This document shows, in pieces, positions 8,892-20,527 of a stretch of DNA of 21,545 nt; the first letter of the stretch is position 1, and every line of letters starts with the position of its first letter. Location: positions 187,954 through 209,498 of the forward strand of contig VHZZ01000468.1 in the NCBI GenBank assembly GCA_009801015.1, in the 5' to 3' direction. This DNA comes from Silene noctiflora. Taxonomy: Eukaryota; Streptophyta; Magnoliopsida; Caryophyllales; Caryophyllaceae. The notes beneath the pieces are model-generated. The model had not been told where the DNA came from. It did no database searches and worked only from the letters and a program-made list of their open reading frames with translations. A program made the position numbers and the translations under genes.

Positions 8892-11800
8892 TCATGATGA
8901 CCATTGATCTGGTACCGTCAGAAAGTAGGTTGTCATTGCCTTTCTGAATCTTCGCTTGTACTGTTTAGGGGAAACGATAGTGGGTGAAACGTTCTTTGGT
9001 CCGCCAAGCAGTCCTGAAGCTTTCACCCATGTTTCCAGATGCTTGTCCCATGTATATTGCCTCATGAAATCAATTATCCCTAGCACTAGCTCCTTTCTTT
9101 CCTCGTCCACACCCACTAGTAAAGAGTAATCCATGACGTCGACAGACTGAAATTAGATGCATAAGGGTCAGTATATGAGAGACTTGCTTTTATTGGTGAG
9201 TCAGTGAGTGAATGCCACGAAACTAGGTGAGAAAGTCTATGACAAAGGCAAACTCTAACTAGGAGATTCCGGAGTTATCATTGAAGAAAGATGTGTATGG
9301 ATCAAACATTGGCATGCGATGGAATTGGAAGAGAAAGTTCCGTGTAAGGCAGCTTTATAGTTTATACTGAAGGGACTATCAAAAGAGAGAGTCTCTTGTA
9401 CGACCGTTTTACAGATATTCAAACTGCATATTATTTACCAAAATAACCTTATTGAAAGGAAAGATTTTAGTCAATACCCTTTTAGGAATATTTGGCTAAT
9501 TAGCATATGGTTTTACAGTTATCCTGTAAAACTGCCTTGCACAAATGATAAAATCAGACACTCAACTCACTGTTAGCTCTAAGCTAATCCCTCAGTTTCA
9601 GATGGCTTTAAACTAATTTAGAAAAACAACAAAATACGAGTGCAAAAACTGATGTATGCCTTTTTACGATGATTCAGTAATTTGACAAACAAAAGAAGAG
9701 AAGAGTTAAAGATCAGAACAAATATTAAAGTAGACTTACAGCCAAAAATGAAGTATCATTCCAAACAGCTCGCTCCAGTCTTCTTTTTGCCTTACTTCCA
9801 AGAAAAATAGGATTGGTCCTCAATGTTTCTAGGAGATTCATATCAAGGAGCACTTTGTTCGCTCCTGTTTTATCAGTATTATAACGAGATCGTGAAGATC
9901 CTTTCAAATCATAAACCCTGGAAATGCGTCTATTGAAAAAGAGATTCTCCATGACCATAAGATCCATTTTTGTTTCACGTCCACCTTTCAGATGTTTTAT
10001 AGTGACCTGTAATTTAAATGCAAGAAACAAGAAGGAATCAGCACAACCACTCTCTATTTCCACAACCACATACATTAGCAAACTACAAACTCTCAAGTTT
10101 TGAGGTAACTCAATTTAAGTGCGCCTTGAGTGCCACTTTGGTGATCTCATGTTTGAGCTATTATTACCAAGTGTAACCAAGCCAATATTAGATTTAAATA
10201 ATACTTTCTCAATATATATTAAAACTTCGTATGTAATTTGGGTCTTTTGAGATAAAGTTAAGTTCATTATGGGGTGGAAAAAAACAAGTTGAGGAAAGAT
10301 GTGGAATCTGAAATCATAATGACCACGAAAAACAGACAAAAAGGTGCAAGATTCCAAAGTAGGAAGTTTAAAGATGGATGAATTACATTTTTAAGGGCAG
10401 TAATTATTCTAGAATTTGTGTTTTAAAAATGATCAATTAGTTTAGTCAAAATAATATGAATATTTATCCTAATATTAACTTCAACAACCCACTAATTTTT
10501 TTTAAATATTTTCGTTAATTTAGATAAAACAGTAGTTTATCATAGATCACCGTGAGAATTTTAATATCAAGTCACCAAAGTAAAATTTGTGAAACCTAAG
10601 GCACCAATGAAATTTTTTTCCTCAAGAAGCTAAAAGACTAACCTGAAATATGCCAAGCACTTTCGCTAGGCATGTCGGACTTCCTGAATCCAAGGAATCG
10701 TTTAGGTATTTGAAATACTCAACTGCAAATTCCTGGAACGAATCCAACTCGGTTTTTGTCACTTGCTTAATTATAAACCTGTCATCCATGGACTTCGCAA
10801 AGTAAACATTGCTCTTTCCACCTTGGGCCGTCCATCTCCTACAACGGCTCAAGGAGCGAACAAAATCCACTTTGCTTGGGCAACATTTTTCTCGAAGCAT
10901 GTCAAACTGCTTGGCATAGTAACAAGTGGTAGAAAACTTAGCTTTTCCACTAGAAGTTGAAGAATCGTCACCAAAGGAGATTTGCAGATGAGGAGATCTC
11001 TTAAGATCACTTAATGGCATATTATTTCTTAATGAATCTTCAGATGCATAATTACCATAGCTTATATAATCCAATTCTGAAGAGCCGAAAGACTGCCAGG
11101 ACAGAAAAGTAGAAGCAGAAGAGTCCTCTCTACTGAAGTCTCTGCCAGACGAGCTACCATCATTCTGACTCCCACTATCCGAAACCCAGTTCTCGTACTC
11201 TTTGGAACTGAGAGCATATGATATTACACTTGTGGGTTCATCGTCATAGACAGCAACAACCAAATCATTATGGATTTGTGGGAGCAATAGTCGAGGACGT
11301 TCAGCAAAAAGAGACATAGATGAGACAAATGAAGGTGCAAACTGTGCTTCATTTGGAACAACTTGGGAATAAGTTCTCACAATTCTGGAAGCAGGGTCTC
11401 CAGAAACATGGAAAGACCTGACAGCTGAGAGATGGGATGACGTAAGTAACTTGCGGTGGAGTTTTTCTTGTAGTCTCGTTGCTGAATCAAAGGAATGAAC
11501 CCGAACAGGAGCCATCAACCTTCTAATTGGCAAGTTATCAACTTGGATTACTTGATTAGGAAGAAAAGCTTGGGATGCATCTACTTCAGTGCCTGTCCAT
11601 GCAGAATCTATTTTATCTGATAGACTGGATACTGGAGACTGCGCACCTTCTGACGATTTCTCGCTAAGTGTGGTTTCTCCTTCCCCGTATACTTCCTCTG
11701 ACTTGGAACACTCCAATAACTGACTCTCAGTGCATAACAAACCATTTTCTGATTGATCAACGTTAAATTTAGAATTTTTTATATCATCATTGTTCAACTC

Positions 11801-14800
11801 TTTCAGTTCACCACGAGGAGCATTTTCTGTACTCTCAAATTTGAAACTTTTTGAATTGAGAAGAGAGTCCAAAGAGTAAAGTTGACGGTCCCATGCACGA
11901 GCACTGGTTAAAAGAGATCGTCTCAATCTATTCAGCTCAAAGATGTCAATGGTACTATCAACTGTTACAAAATTTTCTTCGGTAGCTTGTTGAAGCACAC
12001 CCTGTCACATAAGAGACAACCAAGACATTAGGTATACAGCAAAATAAAGATCAAGACAACTCCATAGACAACAAAGTATTCTTTTAAAGAATAAGCAAGC
12101 TATTTGAAGATAAATCAAAAGAAACGAGACTAGCACTTGGATAACGATTTAAATGAAGATGATACGAAAATAACGTAATGGATTTTTATACTTCAGGTAG
12201 CTTTGGAATATGTCCTCACTCCTCAGTCAATAATAGGGGAAACTTGCTCACAAGAAAACAACTAAACACCAAAAATGATCAAAAAGTTACTGTCAGTCTT
12301 TACACTCGTTAGCAGAATATTGCTGATAAGCAAGAAGCCCAGAACCTTTAAAGTGCATGATTTGTGATATTTTAAATACTCACATAGTATTCATCAGTTT
12401 CCTTATCAAGAATCTCTTTCAACTCCAAAATATGTTTGTGTAGATCAGTTGAATCTGCTGACTCGTTGAACAAAGATATACTCTTTTGCTCCATGACATG
12501 CAGCACATTAACCACCTCATCATGCAAAGTTTCAATTTTACTCTGAAGCTGCAATCAGAATCATCACAAGATTAAAGATGAAGTTCTCACATATTCTGTA
12601 CAAATATACAATTAATGAAAATCAGTACAGTTACATTGTACCAATTTCTCAAAGATCCCCCACTTATGGCAGGGTAAGAGGGACTAATATGCAACCTTAC
12701 CGTTGTGTTCAAAGCATAAAGCAATACTTCTGAATGACCATGATGAGAGTTACAGCGAAATTTGCATTTACTGAGTATTAATTTATAAAATATGAAGAGC
12801 ATACACTCAAGTGAGCCATCTTGCTTAATATCATCATATTCCAAAGACAAGAATATTTAGTCATGGTTTGGATTAGCAAGTCTTTAGGTTTGGAAAGAAA
12901 TGATAATCAGTGAAAAATAATACAAAGGAAACTCCGAAAAATGATATCAAAGGAAAATCCAAACCTCCTCCACTTCTCTTTGTATCCAATCTTGTGTACT
13001 ACTGCCATTGAACTCGAGCACTGAAGGTGGTAGATGCACAGTGAGAATATCAATTGGTGAGTAGTGGAAGAATGCAACCATACTTCCAAACCTGTTCACA
13101 AAAATATTTGAATTAGACAAGCAGATCAAAAGATACTCCCTATATATTATGGACTGGCAATCTTCGTGTTAGCCATAGCACTCCACAAACTAGATAGAAA
13201 TGCCAAAGTGAAAATAGAAAATACCCATAGAAACGAAGGCAGTCTCTTTGTATAGAATGGCCACAACTTGCAACACGGTTAGCAGTTGCATGGTTTGAGA
13301 AGCTAAGCTCCAAGAACTTCCCAAATGAAAGACCCCAGGCAGCATCAGACATTATAATCCTGCGGGTTGCTGGTGGTACACTGTCAATTCGATCACATCT
13401 AAGGCACCGATGCCACATCCATATCTTTCCATCTCGCTCTCCAGGAAGCTTTGATGTGTCAATACGCCTAACATTAATACTCAGAACACCTTGTCTGTGA
13501 GTATAACATTGCACGTGTGCTTCAACTGGTTCCTTGCAAGACCGGCACACTGAAGCCTGAAAGGTGAGCAAAAAATTAATAACTCTCAGATTCCAGACAG
13601 GGTATTTCGGTGTGAAATTTAATAAAGGTCTGTTAGAAGTTCCCAACTTCCCACTGACAAGAGACACGAAATTTGAAACCAGATCATCAGATTTATATTT
13701 ACTAAGGGACATGTCCATCACACTATGCAAGACCTACATAATTACCTGATCAAATAAATCATCACGAAGGTATCTTCCGAGTGGCTTATCAAATGATCCA
13801 TAAAATCTGATACGTAAGAGTCGAGAACGCTCACAGAGTGCTCCCTTCGAGACACAACGGCTTGAAAATGAAACCAATATACTCTGCTGATTATCTGTCG
13901 CCGCAAGATAGTCGCTAGAGACTTCATTTTCATCAAACTTTTCCACCTCCAAAAGTTGTGGGTCCTCAACAAACACAGCCCCTGGTAATTCAGGCTGCCC
14001 ACTATTAAACTCCATGGAGCCAAGTGGAATGCTGTCATGTAAAGAGGACTCTAAATCAGCAGCCACATTACACCCTAACAAATACTGACTGTCATTAGAC
14101 ATCATTTGATCTTCTCTATCACTTATAAGGGCAGCTGAAGCACATCTAGGAGCGAATCCATCATTATCCTCCTGTGACGAAGCAGCTGCATCGGAACTAG
14201 GAAGGTTAAATGTGTCATTGTCAGCAGTTACATTGTCGTGTGAATGATCAGACTGCTTATGTGCCATCTTAGGAATATGAGCACCCTCATCAGCCAAAAA
14301 TGAAGTTTCCAAAGACAAGTGATGAGCTGCAAACACTGCATACTGGAGAACATGTTTGACCTTCTTAAGTTCCTCTCGACATAAGCCTTTAAGTAAGACC
14401 TGTGAACCGGACAAAGTGAGGTTGAAGCCCAAACTAAATAAAATACATAAATAGCATAAAGTATATAAATGTGGAAAAAAAAAAAAAAAAATAGTCAGTC
14501 CATTTGAGTCATGCTAATAGATATCTCACCACCAGAGTCCAAAGTAAACAGAGATTTTTCACAGGCTGATCAAATATAATGAGAAGAACTCTAAGAGTCA
14601 TTATTGCGGCCTTCAACCAAAATAAACATCGATACTCAAGTTTAGTGGATTCGTGAAAGACAAAATAGCAAACAAATTAAATTCAAAATATTCACTATGG
14701 CCATAGAGAGAATGTTTGGACAATTGGGTTGGTCTCAAGCATGCATCAAAATTAGTATAAGAATCTTACATCACTCCAGCAAAGAGAACCTACAGTACAT

Positions 14801-17800
14801 AAGAAAAAGCATACTAACTTCTTAGTTTTGCTTCAACATTTCACCTTAGCTTTAAAAGGTGTGAGGCGCATCACAGTGAGGAAGGCCCGAGGCGAAAAAG
14901 TGCAAGGCACGAGGCAAACGGGCGCGTCATATAAACCCGAGACGTGCAGTTTTTGCAAACAAATTTGTATTTTCTAGATAAAGTTTTGTGCAATATTTCT
15001 CTTTTTTAGATTGTAAAGAGGAATAATATGTATAGGGAAAAACTTTAGGAATAATGTGCCAAGGAGAAGGGCATAATAAAAGAATTAGAAGCTAGTGTGC
15101 CTCGCTGGCTGTGCCTTGTCTATCAGGGTCGCTCTTAAAGACGTTTTGGCTAGTGACTCGGGCATAAACCCCTAGAACAGATTCCTGCATTTCCATCAAC
15201 GAAAGAGTAGCTCATGGTATCGCTCATTGAAATTTCTGGATAGTCATCAAAGCAGCATTTTAGAGGGCAAATGAAAAAAATGAGCACAGGAAAAGCCGTA
15301 ACCAATCTTGAATCTTGATTGGACCTTCATCTTACAACTTTTGTCATTCTTCTATGTCAACTCCATAAACTCGGTAGTTATCCTTAAAGACGCATGCATT
15401 ACGTAGTTTAGAACACATTTTACACAAACATAATTTAATATTAGATTCTCTGAGCAAGAAAACAACCCAGCCAGTATGACGCAAGTGTTAACAAGACTGT
15501 ACCCTTGTACAAACATAGATAAGAACATCAAGCAAATAACAATTCTATAACATATATCATGACTATTCAAACAATGGAAGAAACATCAGATATAATTCAT
15601 TGCTTATACACATATACGTCTTCCTACGGAGAAGGTATGTAAAACAATACGGGAGGAATCTAAGACATATTCAACCGATTGGATTATACTATTATAGCAA
15701 CATAGACGAACGCATCAGACAAAAGCCAGTCGAATAATTCTACTCAGGCTAGAAGTTTAGAAATTACAATAGCAGATCAATGTAAACAAATGTTAGGGTC
15801 GCAAATATATTACCGTGCAACCTAACCGCCTGGGACAACCTTCAAAATACATCAATGTTTTGGATGGTCTCTTAGAAGATTGATTAACTGCCTCATGTTC
15901 TTCAGAAACTTTCTCTATCCGGAAAAGTTGACAGTGCCCAAGGCGCGCCGTAGAGATTTTATCGACAGAGGGTGTAATCAAAGCGCCTGTGCATCGTGCT
16001 ATGCGTTCTAATAAAGGCCTTTTCACATTCAACACTAAAGATATTTCCTTTGTCAGAAGATATTCCTGTGCATACGATGACACGCTTTTTTCAACCAGTA
16101 GGACATTTGGTCGATGAGCCTCTATCTTTGAAACAATCATCTTCAGATGGTTCATTTCCTGCTCAAAGAACAAGACAAAAGTTCAATATGACAAAACTAG
16201 CAAACCCACCCCAATAAATGATATATATTAAGTATATTACTTAGACCTCTTCTAGCAAGTTATCAAATGATGCCAGCTGATTTTGAGCTCTCTGATACTC
16301 AAGTGATCCACCTAGGAGCAATAACCTGGGGCTTTTGTATTGAGAGGTCATTCTCTTGTGTTTGATGTTTTTTGTACAGACCACTCCCTTAATCAGGGTG
16401 CTGCATAATTATACAAGAATTATGAACATTAAAGTATGAAAGTAGCACTGTAACATAAACATCTAAGTACCAACACACATAAAAGATATTGTAAACATGC
16501 AAATAAATAAGGGTATTGCTCCTTCATGTACATGATTTACTTAATCATGGACAAGTTTTCCGCAATTACCCTTTTCATTTCTCCATCTACCATCACCCAT
16601 CCTTTCTCCTCATCCTTTAAAAAAAAATCACAAAAACCATCCCTCCTGCACCTCCACTGCGTACAATCAAAAAAAATTAATAAAATAATCAATCGTTGTG
16701 CTAATATAATTACTGTAAACTACTCATATAGATTTAACAAGTCTCATCCTTTTCATAAGCCGTTATGTATGTGCAAGAATGGATGGTTGACGCCATCGTT
16801 GAATTCAATAGCCAGACTTTGGCCGAATCAAGGTCTATCATTTAATAATAAATTAAAAGATTCTAACTCTTAATCTACGTATTACGATTAATTAACTTGA
16901 TTGTTAAGATAAGAGAAACATAATTAACAATTTTGGTAGGAATTAAATTAGGGTTTTGAAGGAGAAATAATTGCGTTATAAAATAATCCTAACTAATTTG
17001 TGTCATTCAATCGGTATGCTTACAAAGTTGAAAATGGAATTATTATTTGATTAATATGAGATCTAAGATGTGTATAANTGATGAATTTTACTAAGAATTT
17101 GATTAATTTTTAGAGAGGGGGAAGAAAAGGGGAAAAGAGAGAATTTTTTTAGAAGGGTAGATGATGGAAAACTTATGGAAAAAAGTCCATGAATAAGTAA
17201 ATCCCGTACATGAAAGAGCAACTACGAATAAATAATACTACCTTCATCCAAATAAATTGTCCCCATTACCCATTAGACTTTGTTGGTCAACTAACGTCAA
17301 CTTTGACGATTAATTTCTCCAAATGTAAGTGTACATTTACAGTAAATAATGTCATCTTTGAATTATTGAATATCATAAACTCAGTAGTTTCCTTAGAAGT
17401 TTTAAGTAGCTAACCTTTCACTAGGACTTCCAGATGCTATACACTTAATCTTTACATAATTTCCAGGGTCCATACTGCCTCCCCTGCTAGTATCTGGCTT
17501 GACAAAGTTAGCGGCTTGCCACGCTAAAGTGCTGACAATGTCTAACCAATCTTGAGGTTCATCCTCTTTGGCAGCTTTAATGCCTTCTCCCTGCAATAGT
17601 TGTGATACAAGAGCTCTGAAATGGCCCTGTATCAGAGCATTGAAGGGTTCCTTCTGTATCACATGTTGATTTTCTTCTGGAGGGCACAAATTAGAAAGGC
17701 TCTTACTAGACGAGAAAACTCCACCAGAAACTCCAACATTGTCATCATCGTCGTCGTCATATTCAAAGTAATTTTCGGCTTCGTCATCTTCAGGTGGTGG

Positions 17801-19728
17801 AGGCAACCAAATATGACTATTGTTTTCAAAGTCCAGAGGTGTAGTGACCTTTTCATTCTGCTTTCCATCAACCACATGCACTAGATCCTGAGTTCCTTGG
17901 TGAGGCTTTCTTAAAACAGCCATCCTTTCAGGACTAGAGAAGCGGCCATCTTGGCGCTTCGGGCTTGCACGTTCAGTTTTGCTTACAGTTTGCCCAGCTC
18001 TAGGTGTGTTAATATTGAACCTAGAAGGACTATCAAGGGGACTCGAACCCGTTGACTTGAAACTATAACATTCACTTCTAAAACTAACACTACTTATGTC
18101 TATATCCAAACTATCGTGGTAATAATCACTTGCAGAGCTGAAAAAATGTCTCTGAGAGTCTTCTGGTTCATCATCACTCCTACATGGAACAATAAACAAA
18201 ATTAACAACAGAAAAAACTGAAGGCCAAAAATGGAAAAATAAAAAAGAACATAAAAGTTTTCTTAATATAATTTGACTTTCTTACAGGCCTGACTTCCCC
18301 GCAATTTGGCGGGAGCCATTGAGACACTGGGGTTAATGTTGTTGTTGTTGACAGGCATGACTACAAATTTTTTAATGTTGTGTTCATATTCCATTACAAA
18401 ATCCATGTTATCCATACTCTGACGTGGGTGCGTCCCTGTGTTAGGTTCGGCTATTTCATATAAAATACTCCTGTTTTGGCCTAAAATGAAGCATCCAAGA
18501 GGGATCCACTCATATTCATGTCCCAGCACGGATTGTCAGACACGGGTGCATATGTAATATGAAGAGTCAGAGGAGCATAGACCAACGTCCACACTTAGTT
18601 TCTACATCAATCAATCAATCAAAATGCAGTATGTAGAGGCACATTAACTTTGACATTAAAATTAAACGATGTAGAGCCACATTAACACATTCAATAATTA
18701 AGATTTTCCCAAAAACATTATTGGATAGGTCGATTTTTTTTGTCTAAAATAATAAAATAATGCAGATTGACTATTTCTTCGTCTTAGAATGGATCTTGAA
18801 AACCCAAGACTCCATCAAGGTTTTGCTATGGTACCATTACTTTATCTCAAGACTCCATCTAAGACTTGCATGGGTCTTGTGATCAGACCCCCATTTTATT
18901 TGGCAATAAAGTCAGCCCTAGTTTCTACATCAACATAATATGTAAACGCACATTATTAACATTAAAATTTTACTCATACCCCATGTCCAAGTGCCAATTG
19001 TCAGACACGGGTGTGGACTGTACTATGAAAGTCAGGGTAACACAGACGAAATTTCACACTTAATTTCTACATCAATATAGTATGCGAAGGCACATTAACA
19101 TCAAAATTATACTACGCAGAGCCACATAAATATTGAAATTAGACCAAGTCAAATAAATCATAACCAATAGAAATCAAGAAACAACTTACTGAATAGGCGA
19201 ATGATGAAGAGAGTTTGGGAGTGGACGAGCACGAAAGGACAATGATCTATTGCTGCTCTTTTTATGAGGGAAACAGTTCTGATTCTGTAACTCAACAGAA
19301 CCCAAAACACAACCTTCTTCCAAACCTTTACAATCCTCCACACTACATAACTTCTCACCCAAAATACCCGGTGACAGCGGCTCAGGACTCGTCCTAGGCG
19401 ACTCAGAAGGGTAAATTTTCTCAATATGCCTCTTAGACAACTTATAACAAAACTTGCACACCTTCACAACTCTCTCCATATCACCACCATCTAAACATTC
19501 ACTAGACACACCAATACGAGCACACGCGACACAAACCCGTCTCCTACAACCTAAACAGCTATACAGCTCACACAACCCTTTAAGCTCACAAACACCACAA
19601 CAACCACTACCATCCAACTCCGCCATATCAAATTCGGCCGAAAACGTCAATAAATTAGTCTTACCCCAAGAAGCCCAAGACCTAACCTTATGAATTAGAT
19701 CTATCAAGGAGTTATCAGGTACTCCCAT
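8892..19728 (-). CDS. FAB1C: 1-phosphatidylinositol-3-phosphate 5-kinase, FAB1C-type (plant PIKfyve), 11 coding exons
   Basis: The enzyme phosphorylates PI3P to PI(3,5)P2 on endosomal and vacuolar membranes and supports endomembrane traffic and vacuole form (family knowledge). Coding exons, each with GT-AG borders and phases that join, are 19728-19190, 18179-17415, 16400-16247, 16158-15814, 14399-13746, 13556-13225, 13091-12965, 12548-12384, 12001-10643, 10006-9740 and 9146-8892 (TGA at 8894-8892). They sum to 4962 nt, or 1653 residues, close to the roughly 1650 of Arabidopsis FAB1C. Domain order: degenerate FYVE-like finger (about 44-94), acidic/Ser-rich linker, CCT/TCP-1-like domain (about 440-650), Cys-rich region (about 820-935), variable linker, PIP kinase (about 1385-1648). 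The start [12 protein letters not shown] matches the conserved FAB1C/D N-terminus. No frameshift or stop was seen in any exon. Missing RRHHC-type lipid-binding residues point to FAB1C/D rather than FAB1A/B; C versus D is less certain. Exon borders come from reading splice motifs and homology, without transcript data. Confidence 0.92.
9342..9542. mobile_element. Small MITE-like inverted-repeat element in FAB1 intron 10
   Basis: GTGTAAGGCAGCTTTATAG at 9342-9360 is matched in reverse complement by GTGCAAGGCAGTTTTACAG at 9542-9524, 16 of 19 bases. About 201 bp of AT-rich DNA without an ORF lies between. No clear target duplication was seen, so the superfamily is open. It lies within the 593-bp intron 10 (9739-9147). 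Confidence 0.65.
10007..10642 (-). other. FAB1 intron 9
   Basis: A 636-bp AT-rich intron with GTTAGT donor and TTACAG acceptor. I saw no transposon ends, RNA gene or coding exon; open frames here do not look coding. Confidence 0.7.
12002..12383 (-). other. FAB1 intron 8
   Basis: A 382-bp intron with GTGAGT donor and TGACAG acceptor. No repeat ends or coding sequence seen. Confidence 0.7.
12549..12964 (-). other. FAB1 intron 7
   Basis: A 416-bp AT-rich intron between GAG/GTTTGG and ATTGCAG. Nothing else recognisable is inside. Confidence 0.7.
12965..13556 (-). other. FAB1C: FAB1 exons 6-7: conserved cysteine-rich (CCR) region
   Basis: Exons 13556-13225 and 13091-12965 encode residues 820-972. 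The region carries the Fab1-specific Cys/His pattern: CRSC at 823-826, [15 protein letters not shown], then [20 protein letters not shown] and [14 protein letters not shown]. This block lies between the chaperonin-like domain and the variable linker in the family. The splice between exons 6 and 7 divides a Gly codon and restores [12 protein letters not shown]. Confidence 0.88.
13746..16400 (-). other. FAB1C: FAB1 exons 3-5: TCP-1/CCT chaperonin-like domain
   Basis: Exons 16400-16247, 16158-15814 and 14399-13746 encode residues 435-819. Visible family blocks are [63 protein letters not shown] and [20 protein letters not shown]. In Fab1/PIKfyve this chaperonin-like domain is the part that binds the Vac14/Fig4 regulatory complex (established for yeast and animals, inferred here). 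The second half of exon 5 is an acidic, low-complexity linker. Intron 3 is only 88 bp and ends in a tandem acceptor. Confidence 0.88.
14400..15813 (-). other. FAB1 intron 4 with GC-rich dispersed-repeat-like segment
   Basis: The largest intron, 1414 bp, has donor GTAATA and acceptor CACAG. Bases about 14845-15165 differ from the AT-rich rest: GGTGTGAGGCGCATCACAGT, CCCGAGGCG and GCAAGGCACGAGGC motifs, then GTGCCTCGCTGGCTGTGCCT. They look like a decayed dispersed repeat of unknown class. A run of about 18 A residues lies near 14474-14491. No coding exon was found in the rest. Confidence 0.5.
16511..17226. mobile_element. Mutator-like non-autonomous element (copy B) in FAB1 intron 2
   Basis: The ends are inverted repeats of about 50 bases. 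The left end reads GGGTATTGCTCCTTCATGTA and the reverse complement of the right end reads CGTAGTTGCTCTTTCATGTA, both continuing into ATTTACTTA and CATGGAC. A perfect 9-bp target duplication, AATAAATAA, flanks it at 16502-16510 and 17227-17235; 9 bp is the Mutator signature. It is 716 bp long, has no transposase, and fills most of the 1014-bp intron 2 (17414-16401). The AT-rich interior holds one undetermined base at 17079. Confidence 0.88.
18180..19189 (-). repeat. FAB1 intron 1 with degenerate direct repeats
   Basis: The intron is 1010 bp with GTAAGT donor and TGTAG acceptor. Copy 1 of a repeat (about 18508-18690) and copy 2 (about 18972-19131) share TTGTCAGACACGGGTG, ACACTTA(G/A)TTTCTACATCAA and a (G/A)AGGCACATTAAC block in the same order. 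A partial third copy (about 18920-18980) begins at TTTCTACATCAA. The pattern suggests an old tandem duplication of a dispersed repeat. The open frame at 18263-18529 is not supported as coding. Confidence 0.65.
19190..19728 (-). other. FAB1C: FAB1 exon 1: degenerate FYVE-like zinc finger
   Basis: Encodes residues 1-179 plus two bases of codon 180. Eight cysteines form four CX2C pairs: C44/C47, C58/C61, C66/C69 and C91/C94, with gaps of 10, 4 and 21 residues. This is FYVE-like spacing. The WxxD and RRHHCR signatures that bind PI3P in true FYVE domains are absent; the sequence around C58 reads [13 protein letters not shown]. Other family members of the FAB1C/D type are described as lacking a functional FYVE domain. 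The exon ends at CCTATTCA followed by GTAAGT. Zinc binding is plausible but inferred. Confidence 0.8.
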
Positions 19729-20485
19729 CCACTATAATCACACCCCTAACAATATCAAAGAACACAAAACTTGAAGTATAATCAATCAAAAGGGTATCTA
19801 TATCTTCAATCAAACAATCAATTCAAAACATTTCCCATATAAAAACAATGGGTTTTTTTTTTTTTAAGATTAAGTTAGATCTAACAATCCCCAAAGTTTC
19901 CTAGTATGAAAATTATGCTCTTCCTCCTCCTTATCTCATAAAATGCTGAAAAAGGAGGAAATTGATAATAAGTGATGAAATATTTTTTTTCTTTTTTTGT
20001 ACACTTTTTTGTTTTTGATTATTTACACCAACCACAATCAAGAAACAGTAAATAATAGTAAAAGTGATACTTTAATAAGTAAAAATATTCCATGAAAATA
20101 CCAAGTATGGTAGCATTGAATGAGAATATAATTTGACGAAAATGGTAACAAAATAAAGCTCAAATATTTTTGTATGATCTGGGTATTAATTAATTAAATT
20201 AAATTTCATTAATTTAATGAAAAAGGTATGGAAAAGAGTTGAGTAAAAATTAAAGTAAGAGTAGTAATGAAGGAAAGTGTTGTTGAAAGGTGGAATTGTT
20301 ATTTTAATAAAAATAAAAATAAAAATATTAAAGTAGGAAAAGAACGAGGATGAAGAGCAGAAAAAGGAATGAAGTCGTTGTTGTTAAAGATGAAGATGAT
20401 GAAGATGGAATAAAAGCTCGCATTTCGAGAATACCCAGAAATAATAATAAAATAATGAAGTAATTAAGCTTATAACTATAATAAT

Positions 20486-20527
<42 letters not shown>

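Larger units (their letters stand above)
8892..10900 (-). other. FAB1C: FAB1 PIP kinase catalytic domain (end of exon 9, exons 10-11)
   Basis: The catalytic core starts in exon 9 and ends 5 residues before the stop. The glycine-rich nucleotide-binding segment [11 protein letters not shown] is at 1421-1431, followed by the FIIKQ lysine at 1439. The catalytic motif YDLKGS has D1513 and K1515; MDYSLL is at 1574-1579; the metal-binding IID has D1595. The activation-loop segment includes [18 protein letters not shown], whose basic residues set the choice of 3-phosphorylated lipid in the type III class. All expected residues are present, so activity is expected. Confidence 0.9.

Noticed and set aside
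10763-10960. Plus-strand open frame inside the kinase gene
   Set aside because: Lies opposite the well-supported exon 9 and has no recognisable content.
17402-17877. Acidic D-rich tract in exon 2, considered as a frameshift artefact
   Set aside because: The frame stays open on both sides and acidic linkers are normal between the N-terminal finger and CCT domain of FAB1 proteins.
18263-18529. Minus-strand 88-residue frame in FAB1 intron 1, considered as an extra exon
   Set aside because: Exons 1 and 2 join in phase without it, and the segment overlaps dispersed-repeat motifs with no family similarity.
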